Below are positions 1-11,640 of a DNA stretch of 64,000 nucleotides, in pieces; the stretch's first letter is position 1, and each line of letters begins with the position of its first letter. The notes beneath the pieces were generated by a model that searched no databases, was not told the origin of the DNA, and saw only the letters and a list, made by a program, of their open reading frames with translations. The position numbers and the translations under genes were made by a program. The stretch comes from Pseudocercospora fijiensis CIRAD86 (taxonomy: Eukaryota; Ascomycota; Dothideomycetes; Mycosphaerellales; Mycosphaerellaceae), in assembly GCF_000340215.1 (NCBI RefSeq), contig NW_006921532.1:5745094-5809093 (forward strand). Direction: 5' to 3'.

Positions 1-2048
1 GCTGCTAAGAATAGAATCTAAGGGTCAGATTGTTATTACTAGTACTAAGAAGGACTTCCGCAACTGCATTGCCTGTCGTATAGCTATATTACATAAGGAA
101 TACAATCGGCTGCTACGCGTACGACTATCTACGATCTATTACATTGTCTGTGTAGATATAGTTACTATTACTAATCCTAGTCTATTATAGGAGCGCTATT
201 TTACACTATTCACATGCGCTAAGTTAGGCTATCGACACGAATATACTAGCACGCTTAAGTTAGGGGCTGCAGTAGCTATTAAGGACTATCGTATATATAT
301 CTGTATATAGACTAGTTACTTAATCCTAATCTACCGCCTCGATAGAGGGGGTAAATACGGCGGAAATTAGCTATTAAATTAAGCTCGAGACGAGGGCATT
401 GTACTGCAAGTTACTATACCTTATTTATTAACTTAGAATAGCCTTGCTAAGGTTAGCAATTATATCGTATATACGACTACGAGAAAGATAATGCTATAGG
501 CTAACCTTCTAAAGTCTCTATAGCTATATACTATTGCCTCCGCTATATAGGTCCTTAATATTACACCTAGAACCCTAGAAGGTCTTAGCCCCTATACTAT
601 TGTAGCTAGGGAGCTCAATTGGTCTCGAAAGCAGCTACGCCTTTAGCACCTTCGAGCCTATAGCTGTACTGCTATTGTATACGATTATAGTATCGCTCGT
701 AGAAAGAAGATAGACAGTAGAGGTCTTATTAGCAAGCTAGTTGGCTATACTAAGGGCTCTATAGACTCTAGAAAGTATATAATCTACCTACCTAATTAAT
801 ATAAGGTTATCGCTTCTAAGGATGTTTAGTTTATTAAGTTAGATAGTAACCTTCTACTTCTAAATAGCATAGATCTATATACTAATCCTAATAACCCTTC
901 TAAGAACGAGTTTGTTACCCTTAAGTCTATTATGCCGGCTTTGTTCAATTCTATAAGCAACGAGGCTCCGTCGCCTACCGAAGCTACTAGTATAGTCTAG
1001 CGGCTTCTAGCTTAGTAAGAAGAATAGCCTAAACAAGGACCTATATAGGAAATGGCCGATAAGGTCGCTAATCCGTTGCTAATCGATAACGACCTTCTAG
1101 ACGTTCAACTAGTTTAACTACTAACTTCAAGTAATAAAGATAGCTTTTAGTTAGCCGAGGAAGAGCTAGTATATAATCTAAACGCTAAGAAGGGCGAGCT
1201 AGGCTAGTTGCCTAAGTTTGAGCGACCTACTAAGGCTGTTAGTAATCGTTCTACGCGTAAGACACGGAGCAATAAGTCGGCTCGAGACCTATTGCGTAGC
1301 TATCTAGCTAATTGTAGTGTTAAGCGGTTAACTCGACGTACAATAGCTAACATGCCGATAGCCTATATTAAGGGTTTTATAGCTTCCTATTACATTACTA
1401 AACAGTCTAATAAGCCTAAAGAGACTATTCCTATTCCGAAGAGCTACAAGAAAGCAACTTAGTCGCTATATTAGCTATAGTAGAAGGAAGCTTACGAGGC
1501 TAAATACAAGTTACTAATTAACAACTATATATAGGTTTATGTATCTCGGTTAGAGGTGCTAGAAGGTAGGAAGGTTGTTCGTAGCCGATAGGTGTTTACT
1601 ATTAAGCGTAACGCTAATAGCAAGGTAAGCCGGTTTAAGGCTCGTTAGGTCGTCCGTAGTTTTACTTAGGTTAAGGGATAGGACTACGATAAGACCTATA
1701 CGGTAGTAGCTAAGCCTTCTATACTACGAGCGCTGTTTGGCCTAATTGCTTATTACGACCTAGAGGCTAAGCAATACGACATTCTAATAGCCTTCCTTAA
1801 CGCACTTATTAGTAACAAGTACAAGATCTACGTTAAACAGCTATACGGCTTTAAAGACCGTAGTAGCAAGGGCATAGTTTGCCTACTGCTAAAGGCTCTA
1901 TATAGTCTAAAGCAGTTACTAATGCTGTAGTATAAAGAGCTTCGGAAGTACTTAAAGAGCCTAGACTTTATTCTAATAATGTCCGACGTCTATGTATTTA
2001 AGCACGTTAGCGGCTCGATTATTGTTATCTACGTCGATAATATAATTA
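1..2048 (+). pseudogene. Ty1/Copia polyprotein relic, integrase C-terminal part and reverse transcriptase (left half)
   Basis: One plus-strand frame can be followed from the left edge to the break at 2048, interrupted only by TAG/TAA at expected Gln/Trp codons. It covers the end of the integrase region (an L-N-x-T-P-R type stretch near 560-600), a basic linker, and the Copia RT, with a Y-D-I-L-I-A-F-L-N-A motif near 1775-1805, L-K-A-L-Y-S-L-K-Q near 1890-1920, and the catalytic box at 2030-2041. The box reads Y-V-D-N instead of Y-V-D-D, so the RT would be inactive. Gag, protease and the 5' LTR lie left of the window. The frame resumes at 9142, after Gypsy A. Superfamily assignment is secure from domain order (integrase before RT). 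Confidence 0.88.
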
Positions 2049-2244
2049 TGTAAGAAGGGTATATCAGCAGGTAGATAGGGTAGTAGTAGGTACGAGTAGT
2101 ATTCGATAAGGAGCTAGGAGGAGAGGGAGGAAGGTAGGAGAGTTAGCCTAACGCTAAGCGCTAAGCCCTGCCTAAGGCATTAAGACCCTAGCTTCACTCG
2201 GCCTAGTTATATACCAATTACGTATAACCTCTTTAGCCCTAATA
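2049..2244 (-). repeat. Gypsy A 3' LTR
   Basis: This 196-bp repeat matches 8941-9136 almost base for base. It begins TGTAAGAAGG on the plus strand where the other copy has TATAAGAAGG, a RIP-type change. The polypurine tract adjoins it at 2245, marking it as the 3' LTR of a minus-strand element. Confidence 0.95.
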
Positions 2245-3390
2245 TACGCTTCCCTTCTAAAGGCCGCGCCCTCGTAGCCGGTCTTTGTCCTAGTCTCAAC
2301 CTCTATTGCTACTAACTTAGTAGGTCTAATAAGCTGCTTAGCCCGCGCTAAATTGAACACTTAACTACCTGATTATGTAACTATGTTAAACCTCACCTCT
2401 AACAACACAATATACAACTCTAACTACGCTATCTCTATATATAATAAACTATAAAGTGATATATATCTATAAGAATTAAAGGCCTTCGACTAATTACGAT
2501 ACGAGCGCGTCTTCCCTACTATAATAGGTAGACGTACGAGGTATTGCAGTACTGCCTCCGTTCTAAGTAATGTCGTATCGAGTTCTTTGCGTCTACTCTT
2601 AAAAGACCTAGCAATGTCCGCTTCCGAGGGTTTGTCCGTTCCGAGGGTTATTGTTCTTATTATTCGTAGTTTCGCTAGCCCTAATTGGCTAGGTTTAGTA
2701 GCCTTCGATTGTCAATCTTATCTTATCTTTTCCGAAAAAATATAGCTCGTCTAGTTTCTATAGGTAAAGGCTATTATAAGTGCAGTAGTAGAGGTTCGCC
2801 TCGCTTAAAGGGTTAGATAGATCGAGGAGTAACCTATTGTCTACAAGATCGACCCCGGCTAGCTTAGCTCTATAGTTTTGCCCTTAGTTAGTTAGTCTAT
2901 TAGTCTACTTAACCTTTTAAGCGGCTTAAAGTTTTAACTCGGCCTTAAAGTTTTGATTAAACCTTTAACAGGCTCAAAGCTTTAATTAAAGTTTGATTAA
3001 AGGTGCCTTAGGCTCGTAGTGTAGGTAAGGTTGTATCTATAGGCGTAGCGATAATAGCAAGTGATATTGATAATAGCGGCGCTAGTCGTCTTAGCGCCAA
3101 CTTTACCTCGCTTCTAATCTCCTCCTTCTACTAACAATACACTCCGTAACACCGTTACTAACATAGCCGCGCCGGCCGTGCCGTTATAAGCGCGACGCCG
3201 CCCTCGCCGATCGCCTAGGCCTCGAGGCCTCGATAGAATAAAGGAACAAGAGGGGGACCTATAGGGCGCGTTAGTAAAGAGGTAGAGTCCTTAAAAGAGC
3301 ATACGATTGATTAATTAACGCGTCGTAGCGCGCCTAGCGTAGTCTTATTGTCCCTTGTTGCTAACAATTGCTTGTCTCTAATTAGTTAGC
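2245..3390. other. Non-coding 3' region of Gypsy A
   Basis: About 1.1 kb lies between the palindrome after pol and the 3' LTR. No frame on either strand shows a recognisable domain; a short minus-strand open frame near 2244-2360 has no family signature. Around 2910-3005 there are several short repeats of an AAAGTTTTAA/AAGCTTTAAT type. This is unusually long for a chromovirus 3' untranslated region, so a lost third ORF is possible. Confidence 0.6.
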
Positions 3391-3415
3391 TAATAGCACC
3401 CCGGGGGTAGCATTA
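3391..3415. other. GC-cored palindrome just downstream of Gypsy A pol
   Basis: Arms TAATAGCACCCC and GGGGGTAGCATTA form a near-perfect inverted repeat. The same sequence recurs five times in Gypsy C, a different family. It lies 14 bases downstream of the pol stop (TAA, 3429-3431 on minus). Confidence 0.75.
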
Positions 3416-3428
3416 ATCCTAGGCGACA

Positions 3429-6400
3429 TTATAGGCCCTTAGCCTTCTTCTTGTTCTTCGCGCTAGTCTAATACTTATCTAACAACTCGGTTATATCCTC
3501 GAAGGAATCTTTAGCTTCCTATAAGTCCTATTCTAGTAAATAGCCTTGCTATCTTAGGAGATACTCCTTCTTACCTCGCCTAGTCCGATAATCTAGGATA
3601 CGTTCTATAGACTATAGCTCTTTACTATCCGCTAGTATGTCTTCGTGTTTAGTAGGGGCTTTATCCCCCTCGCGTAGGTAATATAGCTTAAGGAGGGATA
3701 CATAGAAGGTGTTATAGATAGTGTAATAAGGAGGAAGCTACAACTAATAGGCCTATACGGAGGAGCCCTTAACTTCTCGAATGCGGAATAGACTAATGTA
3801 CCTTAGTGCTAGTTTAGGGCGTGTTTTGCTATTAGGTAATAGGTGTTTACGGATACGGAGGTTCTTCGTACTAAGTATAACTATATCGCCTTGTTTGAAG
3901 GTTATTAGCGTATAGTGTTTGTTATAGTAGGCCTTCTAATAGGCCTAGGCCTTTGCTAGTTTGTTAGCTATTATAGCGTGAATTTCTCGCATCTTTTGAA
4001 CCCTCTTAATAGCCGCTAGCGTCTTAGGTGTTGGTACTTAACGCGCTTCCCTTTCCTTACGCTCGGCCTCGAGCGAGGTAAATAGGTCTTGTAGTAAGGC
4101 GGCGTTCTAGCCTATTATAGCTATATATAGTGAAACCTTAGTAGATGAGTATACACTGTTATTGTATACGAATTCTGTAGGCTGTAGGAGATTAACCTAG
4201 TTATTAGGGTTCTTATTGATGTAGCTACGTAGGTACTGCTATAGCGTAGCATTCTGCCTTTCGGTTTGACTATCTATTTATAGATAGAATGCTATAGATA
4301 GGCGATGCTTAAGTCTTAGCTACAGGTAAATCTCACTCTAATAATAAGATATAAATATCGAGCCTCGGTTAGAGACTATCCCTTTAGGGGTCCCCTAATA
4401 GGTATAGAAGATGTTAGTCTACAGCGCCTCTACTATATTAATAGTAGTCTAATCCTTGCGTGCCGGGATATATCGAGCGCCCTTAGTAAATCGGTCTATA
4501 ACGACTAGGATAGCGTTAAAGATGTCTTTGCTTCCTCTTCGCTTAGTAGGGGGAAGACCTGTAATGAAATCTATTATAAGCTCTATAAATAGCTTGTAAG
4601 GGATTGGCAATAAGGACAACTCGCTAAAAGGCTAATGCTTTAGTGCCTTAACTCGTTAACATACGGCACACGTGTTTACGTAGTCCTTTATATCCCGCTT
4701 ACTATTTAGCTAGTAGTATGTACGCGATAGTAGCTTGTGCGACCTCTCTATACTATAGTAACCGGCAAGCTCACTATTATAGTGTCGCTTAAGAAGTTCT
4801 TATCGGATCGAATGTTTAGCGGGGACATAGTATCTGCCCTTGAACTTTAAATAACCTTTGTTATCGATCGACTAATTGTTACTCTTACTAGATCGAGTCT
4901 TTCGCCTACTTACAAGCTTGTCTATACGTTTAGTAGTAAAGGCGTCCCTCTACTAAGCCTATAATAGCTCATCTATAAACGATTAACTATCCCTATTTTT
5001 AAGGTCATTTAACAGCACCCTCGCTGTTAAACGAGGTACGCATTGTATGCATCTAATAGCACTAGTAGCCGGATTAACTGCATTAGTGCTTTAATCGCTG
5101 TTACTATATATAGCGATATCGACTAGGGAGTTATTATAACTTCTCCTATCTGTCTCCTTAGCTCTTGCCTTAACACGCACTATTAATATAGCAAGAGCAT
5201 TAACATGCTTTAAGCCGTCGCGGAGTCCGGTAAGCCGCTTATCCTACGCGTGCTTATTAATAACACGGGCTATAGCAATCTTATACTATAGGGTTAGAAA
5301 CAATGAATTAATAGATTGCTAAGTCCCGCTATCGTAATTAGGTCGCCTCGATAGGCTATTAGTAGGGTTGCTTACGCCTAGCCGATGTAATATATTAAAA
5401 TTAAACCCGGCGAGGTAGACGGCCTATCTAGCCTGTCGACCTATAACCCTAGTAACCTTCGTGATTCTACGGAGGTTGTTATAGTCCGTATAGACCTAAA
5501 TAGTATACTATGCACTATCGAGATAGTGCCTCTAATACTTAAAGGCCTCGACAATAGCTAGGAGCTTTTGCTCGTATGTCTCGTAGCGACGTTCTATATC
5601 GATTATCTTCCGTAAAAAGAAGGCAATCGGGTGCTAATAGGTATTATTAGCCTGCTGTAATATAATGGCTAATATAGCGAACTATAAAGCGTTAGTTTCA
5701 ATTCGGATCTGCTTGCTTAGTACGAAATAGTGCAATAAGGGGACATTAGTAAAGCGTTGCTTTAGGCCGTTAAAAGCGGCTTGTGCTCTGTTAGTCTATT
5801 TGAACTCTCTAGTTAGGTTGGCCTTGGTTTTAGTAAGCTTAGTTAGTGGCATTACGTGCCGCGAGTAACCTTCGATAAATCGACGGTAGAAGTTAGCAAA
5901 ACCTAGGAATAATTAAAGCTCTTTAATACTAGTAGGCGTCGGCTACTTAGTAATAGTCTTAATCCGATTAGGATTAGCCTTGACACCCTCGGTTAATACG
6001 AGGAAGCTAAGGAAGGACACCTCTTTAGCAGCAAAGGTGCATTTAGAAGGCTTGTAATATAAGCTATAGGCCCGCAGGCGGTCGAGGACCTTTCGTACTA
6101 TAGCCTAGTATTCTGTAATGTTAGGTAAGTGCGTATAAACCAGGATGTTATCTAGGTAAACTACACAGAGGTAATCTAATAGGCCTAATAGGGCCCGATT
6201 AATATAGGACTAGAATGTTATAGGGGCGTTTGCTAGCCTAAATAGTATAACTAGATACTCGAAATGGCTATAGCGGGTACGGAAGGCTGTTTTCCATTTA
6301 TTACCCTTACGGATGCGGATGCGATAGTATGCATCCTTGATGTCTAATATAGTGTAGTAGTAAGTACTAGAAAGGCGATCGAGGGTCTTATTAATAAGAG

Positions 6401-7330
6401 GAAGTGGACAGCGATCTTTAATAGTAACAGTATTAAGCCTACGATAATCGACATAGAGGCGCAGGCTACTATCCTTCTTTAGTACGAACAGGATAGGGGC
6501 ACTAGCAGGGCTGTTACTATACCGTATCCGGCTATTAGCTAGGTTTTCCTCTAGGTACTTACGCAATACAGCAAGCTCTCGTTTACTAAGGTTGTAGAGG
6601 GGTCCAAAAGGGACCTCTTTGCCCTCTATAATATCAATCTTATAATCCGTCTCTTTAAACATAGGCAATGTCGATACTAAGTAGTGTTTAAATACATCAA
6701 TATAGGTCTCTCGAATAGGTTCTAGTATACGCTTAAGCTGTTTAGGATCTATGCTATTAGGGGCCACTAGTTTATCGTTATTACTACCGAGTAGGTCGGC
6801 AGTTAGATTAGCTAAGGCGGGAGTCAGGTTGCTAATAAACAGGACCCTAATATTATTAGGACACTCGCTGATGTCGATATATTTAATGTCCTCTTTCCTA
6901 GCGATCCTAAATCGCTATTGTTGACTGCCTAAGTCTATAACTATAGCATAGTACTTAAGAATAGGGTTGCTAATAACAATGTCGGATAGGAGGCTATCTA
7001 TGTCTACCGCGTAGGTAGTGAAGTTTAGTAGGCGTTTATTTCCGAGGTCGTCCTTTAGAACTATAGGAATATAGTAGGCTCTATAGGTCAAGTGCCGAGC
7101 GTTATTAAACTAAGCAAGGGTTAGTAGGTTAGTCCTCGGCAGTTATCGAAGGTCTAATTGCTTAGCTAGGCGATAGCTAATAAGGGCGCTAACTGAATTT
7201 CCGGGGTCTAGTATAACCTTTACCTTATAGTTAGTATCGGGCCTAGATATAAGACAGGTACGTGTAATAGCTAGCATAATGTCGATAGTCTTACGCCGTA
7301 CGAGGCTAATAGTTAGTGCGGCGCTTACTC
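3429..7330 (-). pseudogene. Gypsy A pol: protease, RT, RNase H, integrase, chromodomain
   Basis: Read on the minus strand, one long frame carries, in order: a retropepsin-like site near 7220 (L-D-P-G-N-S, from L-D-S-G); RT with the conserved L-Y-V-D-Y-R-R-L-N block near 6440 and the catalytic box Y-L-D-N at 6147-6158 (Asp-to-Asn by RIP); RNase H; integrase with a C-x-V-C zinc-binding pair near 4660 and I-D-F-I-T-G-L-P-P-T near 4560; and a chromodomain near 3440-3610 (E-R-I-L-D-Y-R ... Y-L-L-R). An uninterrupted run of 186 codons lies at 6210-6767. TAG/TAA stops elsewhere and the mutated RT box make it inactive. The terminal TAA overlaps an ATG (TAATG). The chromodomain places A in the chromoviruses. 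Confidence 0.93.
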
Positions 7331-7334
7331 TTTT

Positions 7335-8895
7335 TTCGAAGGTTAACCTATAGGGGTAGCGTTAGCTGCTAAGAGGTGCTTTCGGTGCTTAGCGGTAGCA
7401 CGGTCGATTCGGGCCTAGTCCTTAGGTTTGTCGCATTGGCCTAGTAGATAGCTAGTGCTATTATAATTAAAGCACTTCAACCCGGTTAGTAGACTGCCGT
7501 AGCTGTTGTTATTGTTAGCAGAGCGGTTAGCATTGTAGGGATACGAGCCCCTTCTACGGCCCCTATCGCGGCCTCCTCTATATAGCCGTCGGCTACGGCC
7601 TCTTCTACGGTCGTTACTGTTCCTATTGTTAGTATTATTGTTATAGTAGGAACCTTGGTTTCCTCCGCGGCTACTACGATTGCCGCGGTTAGTACTAGCT
7701 AGTCGGATCCTCGATTCTAGTCGTTATTAGAGCTAAACAGCCCGTTCGGCTGTTTCCACTTCAACTATAAATTAAATGCGCGTTAGATTAGCCTGTTCGA
7801 ATATACGACGGCGGTCCAATTTAAGGATAAGCTCCTACCTAAGTTTTAGGCGTATCTTAGAGATCTATATAGAATTAGTCTTAGCCGGGAGATCGTCCTC
7901 GAGGGTCTTTAAATAGGCCTTAAATAAGCGAGCCGATTAATTAGTCTTTTGTTTAGCTCGAAGGTATTAGTCCTAAGCGTGTTGTTGCCTTAGTATAGGG
8001 TTTCTAAGGGTATCTAGCATAATAGTCTTATAGGTCTGCTACTAAATAGCGGTCTAATTAGTAAGGGAGTCGAAATAGTTATCCTAGGTGCGCTTTAGGT
8101 CTCTATTAATGTATTGCATAGTATAGACGACTAACGAGTAGTCGTCTAGAAGGGCCCTTAGCGCGTTTCGCTAGTTAAGCTCGCAGTTACGGATGTAGTC
8201 GTTGTATTGTTTCCGACTAGAGCTATTAAATACGGTACAGTCCTTAAGTTTAGCATCCTTCTTTTAGACTAAAATAGATAGAGAGGAAGGCCCTACTATT
8301 AGTTTAATATTAGTCGCTAGGGCTTCTTATAGGCGACGAATTTCGAGGAGATTATCCTTTAGCTATTGTTCCTAGCGCAAGGCAGTAAGCCTGTTTTAAG
8401 TAGCTTCTTAAAGTCTCGCTACTAGCTAGGGGCCAAAGGCTAGCTAGCTATATCGTCGATTAACAATGTTGTTAAGTATATCGTTAACAGGCAATTCTAG
8501 GTCGTCGCCTAGAACTATAGGTTCTTCGGCAGGCCTAGTAGTAGGCTCTTTAGTAGGCACCTTAGCAGGTGCTTTAGTAGGCACTTTAGTAGGTGCTGTG
8601 CCACTAGCGTTGTTATTGCTAGTGCTGCTAGCGGTAGTACGGTTGTTGTTTCGTAATAAACCGGCTATTATAAGGGGCGATACTAATAATGTATTATTAG
8701 CCCCTAAGATACGGATATAGCGGAATTAGTAGATATCGGCTTGGTATGCTTAACTTAGTGTAATAGGCCGTGTAGAAGGCCTTGCTTGATAATTGGTACG
8801 GTTGTTTTAGTAGAATAGTACGTATAGGTCCCGTTCTTCGGGCGCAATATAGTTAGATTGGTCTTGTTCGTAGCTATACCGCTAAAAGCTTGAAA
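7335..8895 (-). pseudogene. Gypsy A gag
   Basis: The minus-strand frame right of pol encodes a gag-like protein: a low-complexity Pro/Thr/Lys stretch of repeated P-T-K-x-P units (about 8530-8600), a central capsid-like region, an Arg/Gly/Asn-rich segment (about 7540-7720), and a zinc knuckle remnant near 7430-7480 reading C-F-N-Y-x4-Y-x4-C where C-x2-C-x4-H-x4-C is usual. The start codon is not clear; the frame opens near 8895, about 45 bases inside the 5' LTR. At the gag-pol boundary the sequence GGGGTAGCGTTAGC (7344-7357, plus) resembles half of the palindrome found elsewhere. Confidence 0.8.
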
Positions 8896-8940
8896 TAAGG
8901 ACTATCTAGCTGCTGCCCTTAAAGGGTGGATCGAATACTA

Positions 8941-9136
8941 TATAAGAAGGGTATATTAGCAGGTAGATAGGGTAGTAGTAGGTACGAGTAGTATTCGATA
9001 AGGAGCTAGGAGAAGAGGGAGGAAGGCAGGAGAGTTAGCCTAACGCTAAGCGCCAAGCCCTACCTAAGGCATTAAGACCCTAGCTTCACTCGGCCTAGTT
9101 ACATACTAATCACGTATAACCTCTTTAGCCCTAACA
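8941..9136 (-). repeat. Gypsy A 5' LTR
   Basis: Second 196-bp LTR copy, ending CTAACA before the duplication AATTA (9137-9141). The candidate primer-binding site lies immediately to its left, consistent with it being the 5' LTR of a minus-strand element. Confidence 0.95.
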
Positions 9137-9141
9137 AATTA

Positions 9142-10175
9142 TTATCGCCTATAGCCTATTAGCACTAGAAGCTGTTGCTTAGTTACTAAAGGAGCGCTTT
9201 AATATACGAGAACTAGGCGACCTTTACTACTATCTCGGCATACGTATTATCCGCGACCGTAACAAGCGTACTATCTACGTCGTTTAGGACGCCTACTTAA
9301 ATAGGCTCTACGAGAAGTATAGTATACGTAGCCGTATTAGACTAGCTACTCTAATAGCGCCTCGTTACGTTAAGACATCCATTTAACGCGTACCTAAAGG
9401 CTATATAGCTAGTGCCGCCTTTAAGACTTAGTATTAGGAGGGTGTTAGTAAAGCCCTCTAGCTAGCAATAATTACTCGGCCGGATGCTTGCTATACTGCC
9501 GGTCTATTGTCGCGATTTATTTCTAACCCGACCGAGGAGCATTATACCGCGCTTCTTTAGCTAATTAAGTACCTAGTTAGCACCCTTAGCCGTAGCATGC
9601 GCTTCTAAGGCAACTTAAACGAAGACGACCTTAAGTTCGCTAGTTACTATAACGCCTTATAGGCTAACGATCTAGTTACCCGCCGCTCTATAGGCGGCTT
9701 CTACTTTACTATTATAGGCGGACCTCTATTATATAAGTCCGGCCGCTAGACACTCGTTACACTATTATTAACTGAAGCTAAGTATATTTAACTTACTATA
9801 GGGGCTAAGGAAGCAGTTGCCTTAGCTCGCTTATTAAAGGAGATTAGCTATAAGGGCTATATTCTCCTAGTAACACTCTACGAGGACAATTAGTCCGCTA
9901 TCGCTATTACTAAGTCTACTATTAATAGCCGTACGAAGTATATAGATGCTTGTATCTACTATATTCGAGAGAAGATTACTAATAGTACTATTATCGTCTA
10001 ATAGGTTAGTATATATAATTAGATAGCCGATAGCTTTACTAAGCCGCTTAATAAGACTAAGTACGGCCGCTTTGTTAAATAACTAAACCTAGTAGATTGC
10101 AAGGCCGCTATTAAGAACGCTGCGAAGCTAGCTGCTAAATACTAAGGAGGGCCTTTGTTTGCTTTGTCTGTTTAA
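9142..10175 (+). pseudogene. Ty1/Copia polyprotein relic, end of RT and RNase H (right half)
   Basis: This continues the frame broken at 2048. Joining 2048 to 9142 and dropping one AATTA copy restores the Copia RT sequence just after the Y-V-D-x box. Visible landmarks are L-G-D-L-Y-Y-Y-L-G-I near 9210-9240, the RNase H D-E-D-N-Q-S-A type motif near 9890-9905 (read here as E-D-N-Q-S-A), and the typical Copia C-terminal A-D-S-F-T-K-P-L near 10025-10050. The stop is probably TAA at 10173-10175; an earlier or later end is possible because RIP creates TAA. TAG/TAA stops occur throughout, so it is not functional. Confidence 0.88.
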
Positions 10176-11640
10176 CCCGAGAGTAGTCTAGTTTGTTTAC
10201 CTGTTTCTGCTTACCTAATACCCCTGTTTGCTTTGCCAACTAAATAGCTATTGTGTTTAGTTTGCTTTATTCTATAGCGATATGCACGTGCTAAGGGGGT
10301 GACTTAGAGTGTGTATCTAGGTATTAGGGTCCATTACGTGCCTAATGCCTAAGGCTGCAACTGCTGCACTTTATCTTTAGACTTTCCGTAGATAGTCCTT
10401 CTTCTAAATAACATTAGTTACATTAAGTTTGAATTACCTCTAAGTAGCCGACATACTCTTTCTACTATATGTTTGTCCTTCTAGAGTTGTATCTAAGCTT
10501 AGGCAAGATTTCCGCGTAAAGCTCTATAAGGAAGTTATTAGCTGTCTATAGTGTTATATAGCTATGCTCTCGGTCTTAGAGCTCTAAGGCAGTAAGACAC
10601 GGCACTACGTAGGGACGGATTGACTATAGCTAGTTAAGAGAGCTCTTATCCGGTTACATAGCATTCTTAGCCTAGCTAAAGTACGGTAATAAAGAACTGT
10701 TGTCGACGCCGTGCTCGGAGTTAGTTCTACTATAGCAGGGAAGCCTAGGATAGACACCCTTAAACCCTAGCTACTAAACCGAGCCCTAGCTACCCGCCCG
10801 AGCCCTAGTATATCCCGAGATTACGAGATCGGCTGTTCTATATATAATCGCGTATAGAAGCGGATAATCGCGTCGATGTAGGCTCCGCTAGCCGGGCAAC
10901 TACTGCAATACTACTGCTAGCTATAAAGCTAAAGTTTGTTAGCAAATTAGTAGTATAGCAAAATTAAAGGTATTATTAGTTGTTAGCTATCTACTTAGGC
11001 CTAAGCGGATTACGACCTACAGCCTTGTAACTACGCGAGGCTATATATACTAGCTTATACTAGTCTCTTAGTTGCTAGCTAGTATACTACTATTACTAGG
11101 TAAACTAATAGTGCTATTGCTAGCTAGTATACTACTATTACTAGGTAGACTAGTAGTGCTATTGCTATAGCACCTAGTAATAAAGCGGCCTTCCTACTAG
11201 CTATATAAGCGACTACTAGTACTATTGCTAAGCAGCCTATCGTTATTATTACTTATATAATACTACCTACTAGCGGCTATAGTCTACCTCCTTCTTAGGC
11301 TCTTCTTATAGACATTACCTACCTTCTATCTATTGTAACTACCTTCTACCTTCTACCTTCTACCTTCTACCTTCTATCCTATTCTTAGCGTCGATCGGAT
11401 CTCGGTTCTTCTCGATATAGTATAGTACTAGTAGAGATGTCTTCGTAAAGAGCCTAAGGACAAATATCGCAATCTAGCTATTCTATCCTTATAGTATATA
11501 GGATATGTTGAATAGTATAATAACTATACATTTTTACTAAAAGTAACACTAGAATCGCACCTAGGTATAATATAGATAAAGATGTTTGCTTATATAATAA
11601 ATTGTATATTTCTAAAGATGCAGAAATGAAAATTATAAAA
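10176..11640. repeat. Copia tail and unannotated sequence with tandem repeats
   Basis: No coding frame recognised. Two local repeats are clear: a 45-bp unit present twice plus a partial third copy at 11072-11168 (starting TTGCTAGCTAG), and a 7-bp microsatellite (ACCTTCT)n at about 11331-11377. Part of this stretch must be the Copia 3' LTR. Confidence 0.6.
10300..10800 (+). repeat. Probable Copia 3' LTR (start visible, end uncertain)
   Basis: The LTR should begin at TG (10300-10301), directly after the polypurine tract. With the 5' copy outside the window the right border cannot be fixed; 10800 is only a placeholder. No coding frame is visible in this stretch. Confidence 0.4.

Larger units (their letters stand above)
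2049..9136 (-). mobile_element. Gypsy A: complete RIPed chromovirus-type LTR retrotransposon nested in Copia
   Basis: Both ends are defined: LTRs at 2049-2244 and 8941-9136 (196 bp each, ending TG...CA before RIP), flanked by the 5-bp duplication AATTA at 2044-2048 and 9137-9141. On the minus strand the order is 5' LTR (right), primer-binding site (a TGGTATTCGATCC-like sequence, RIPed to TAGTATTCGATCC, just left of 8941), gag, protease-RT-RNase H-integrase-chromodomain, a 3' untranslated segment, polypurine tract (GAAGGGAAGCG on the minus strand next to 2245) and 3' LTR. LTR differences are C-to-T/G-to-A type, as expected of RIP. Total length is 7,088 bp. Confidence 0.95.
1..10299 (+). mobile_element. 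Ty1/Copia LTR retrotransposon, 5'-truncated by window edge, interrupted by Gypsy A
   Basis: The Copia body occupies 1-2048 and 9142-10299. A purine-rich tract (CTAAGGGGG, 10291-10299) immediately precedes TGACTTAGAG, which I take as the polypurine tract and the start of the 3' LTR. The 5' LTR is off the window, so LTR length and target duplication cannot be checked here. The element was present before Gypsy A, because A carries a duplication of Copia coding sequence (AATTA). Confidence 0.8.

Noticed and set aside
8466..8720. Plus-strand open frame rich in Leu/Gly/Val with repeated L-V-G-T units
   Set aside because: It is the reverse of the low-complexity Pro/Thr/Lys part of Gypsy A gag on the minus strand.
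11072..11168. CRISPR-like direct repeats
   Set aside because: Contiguous 45-bp tandem repeat without spacers in a eukaryotic transposon-rich setting.
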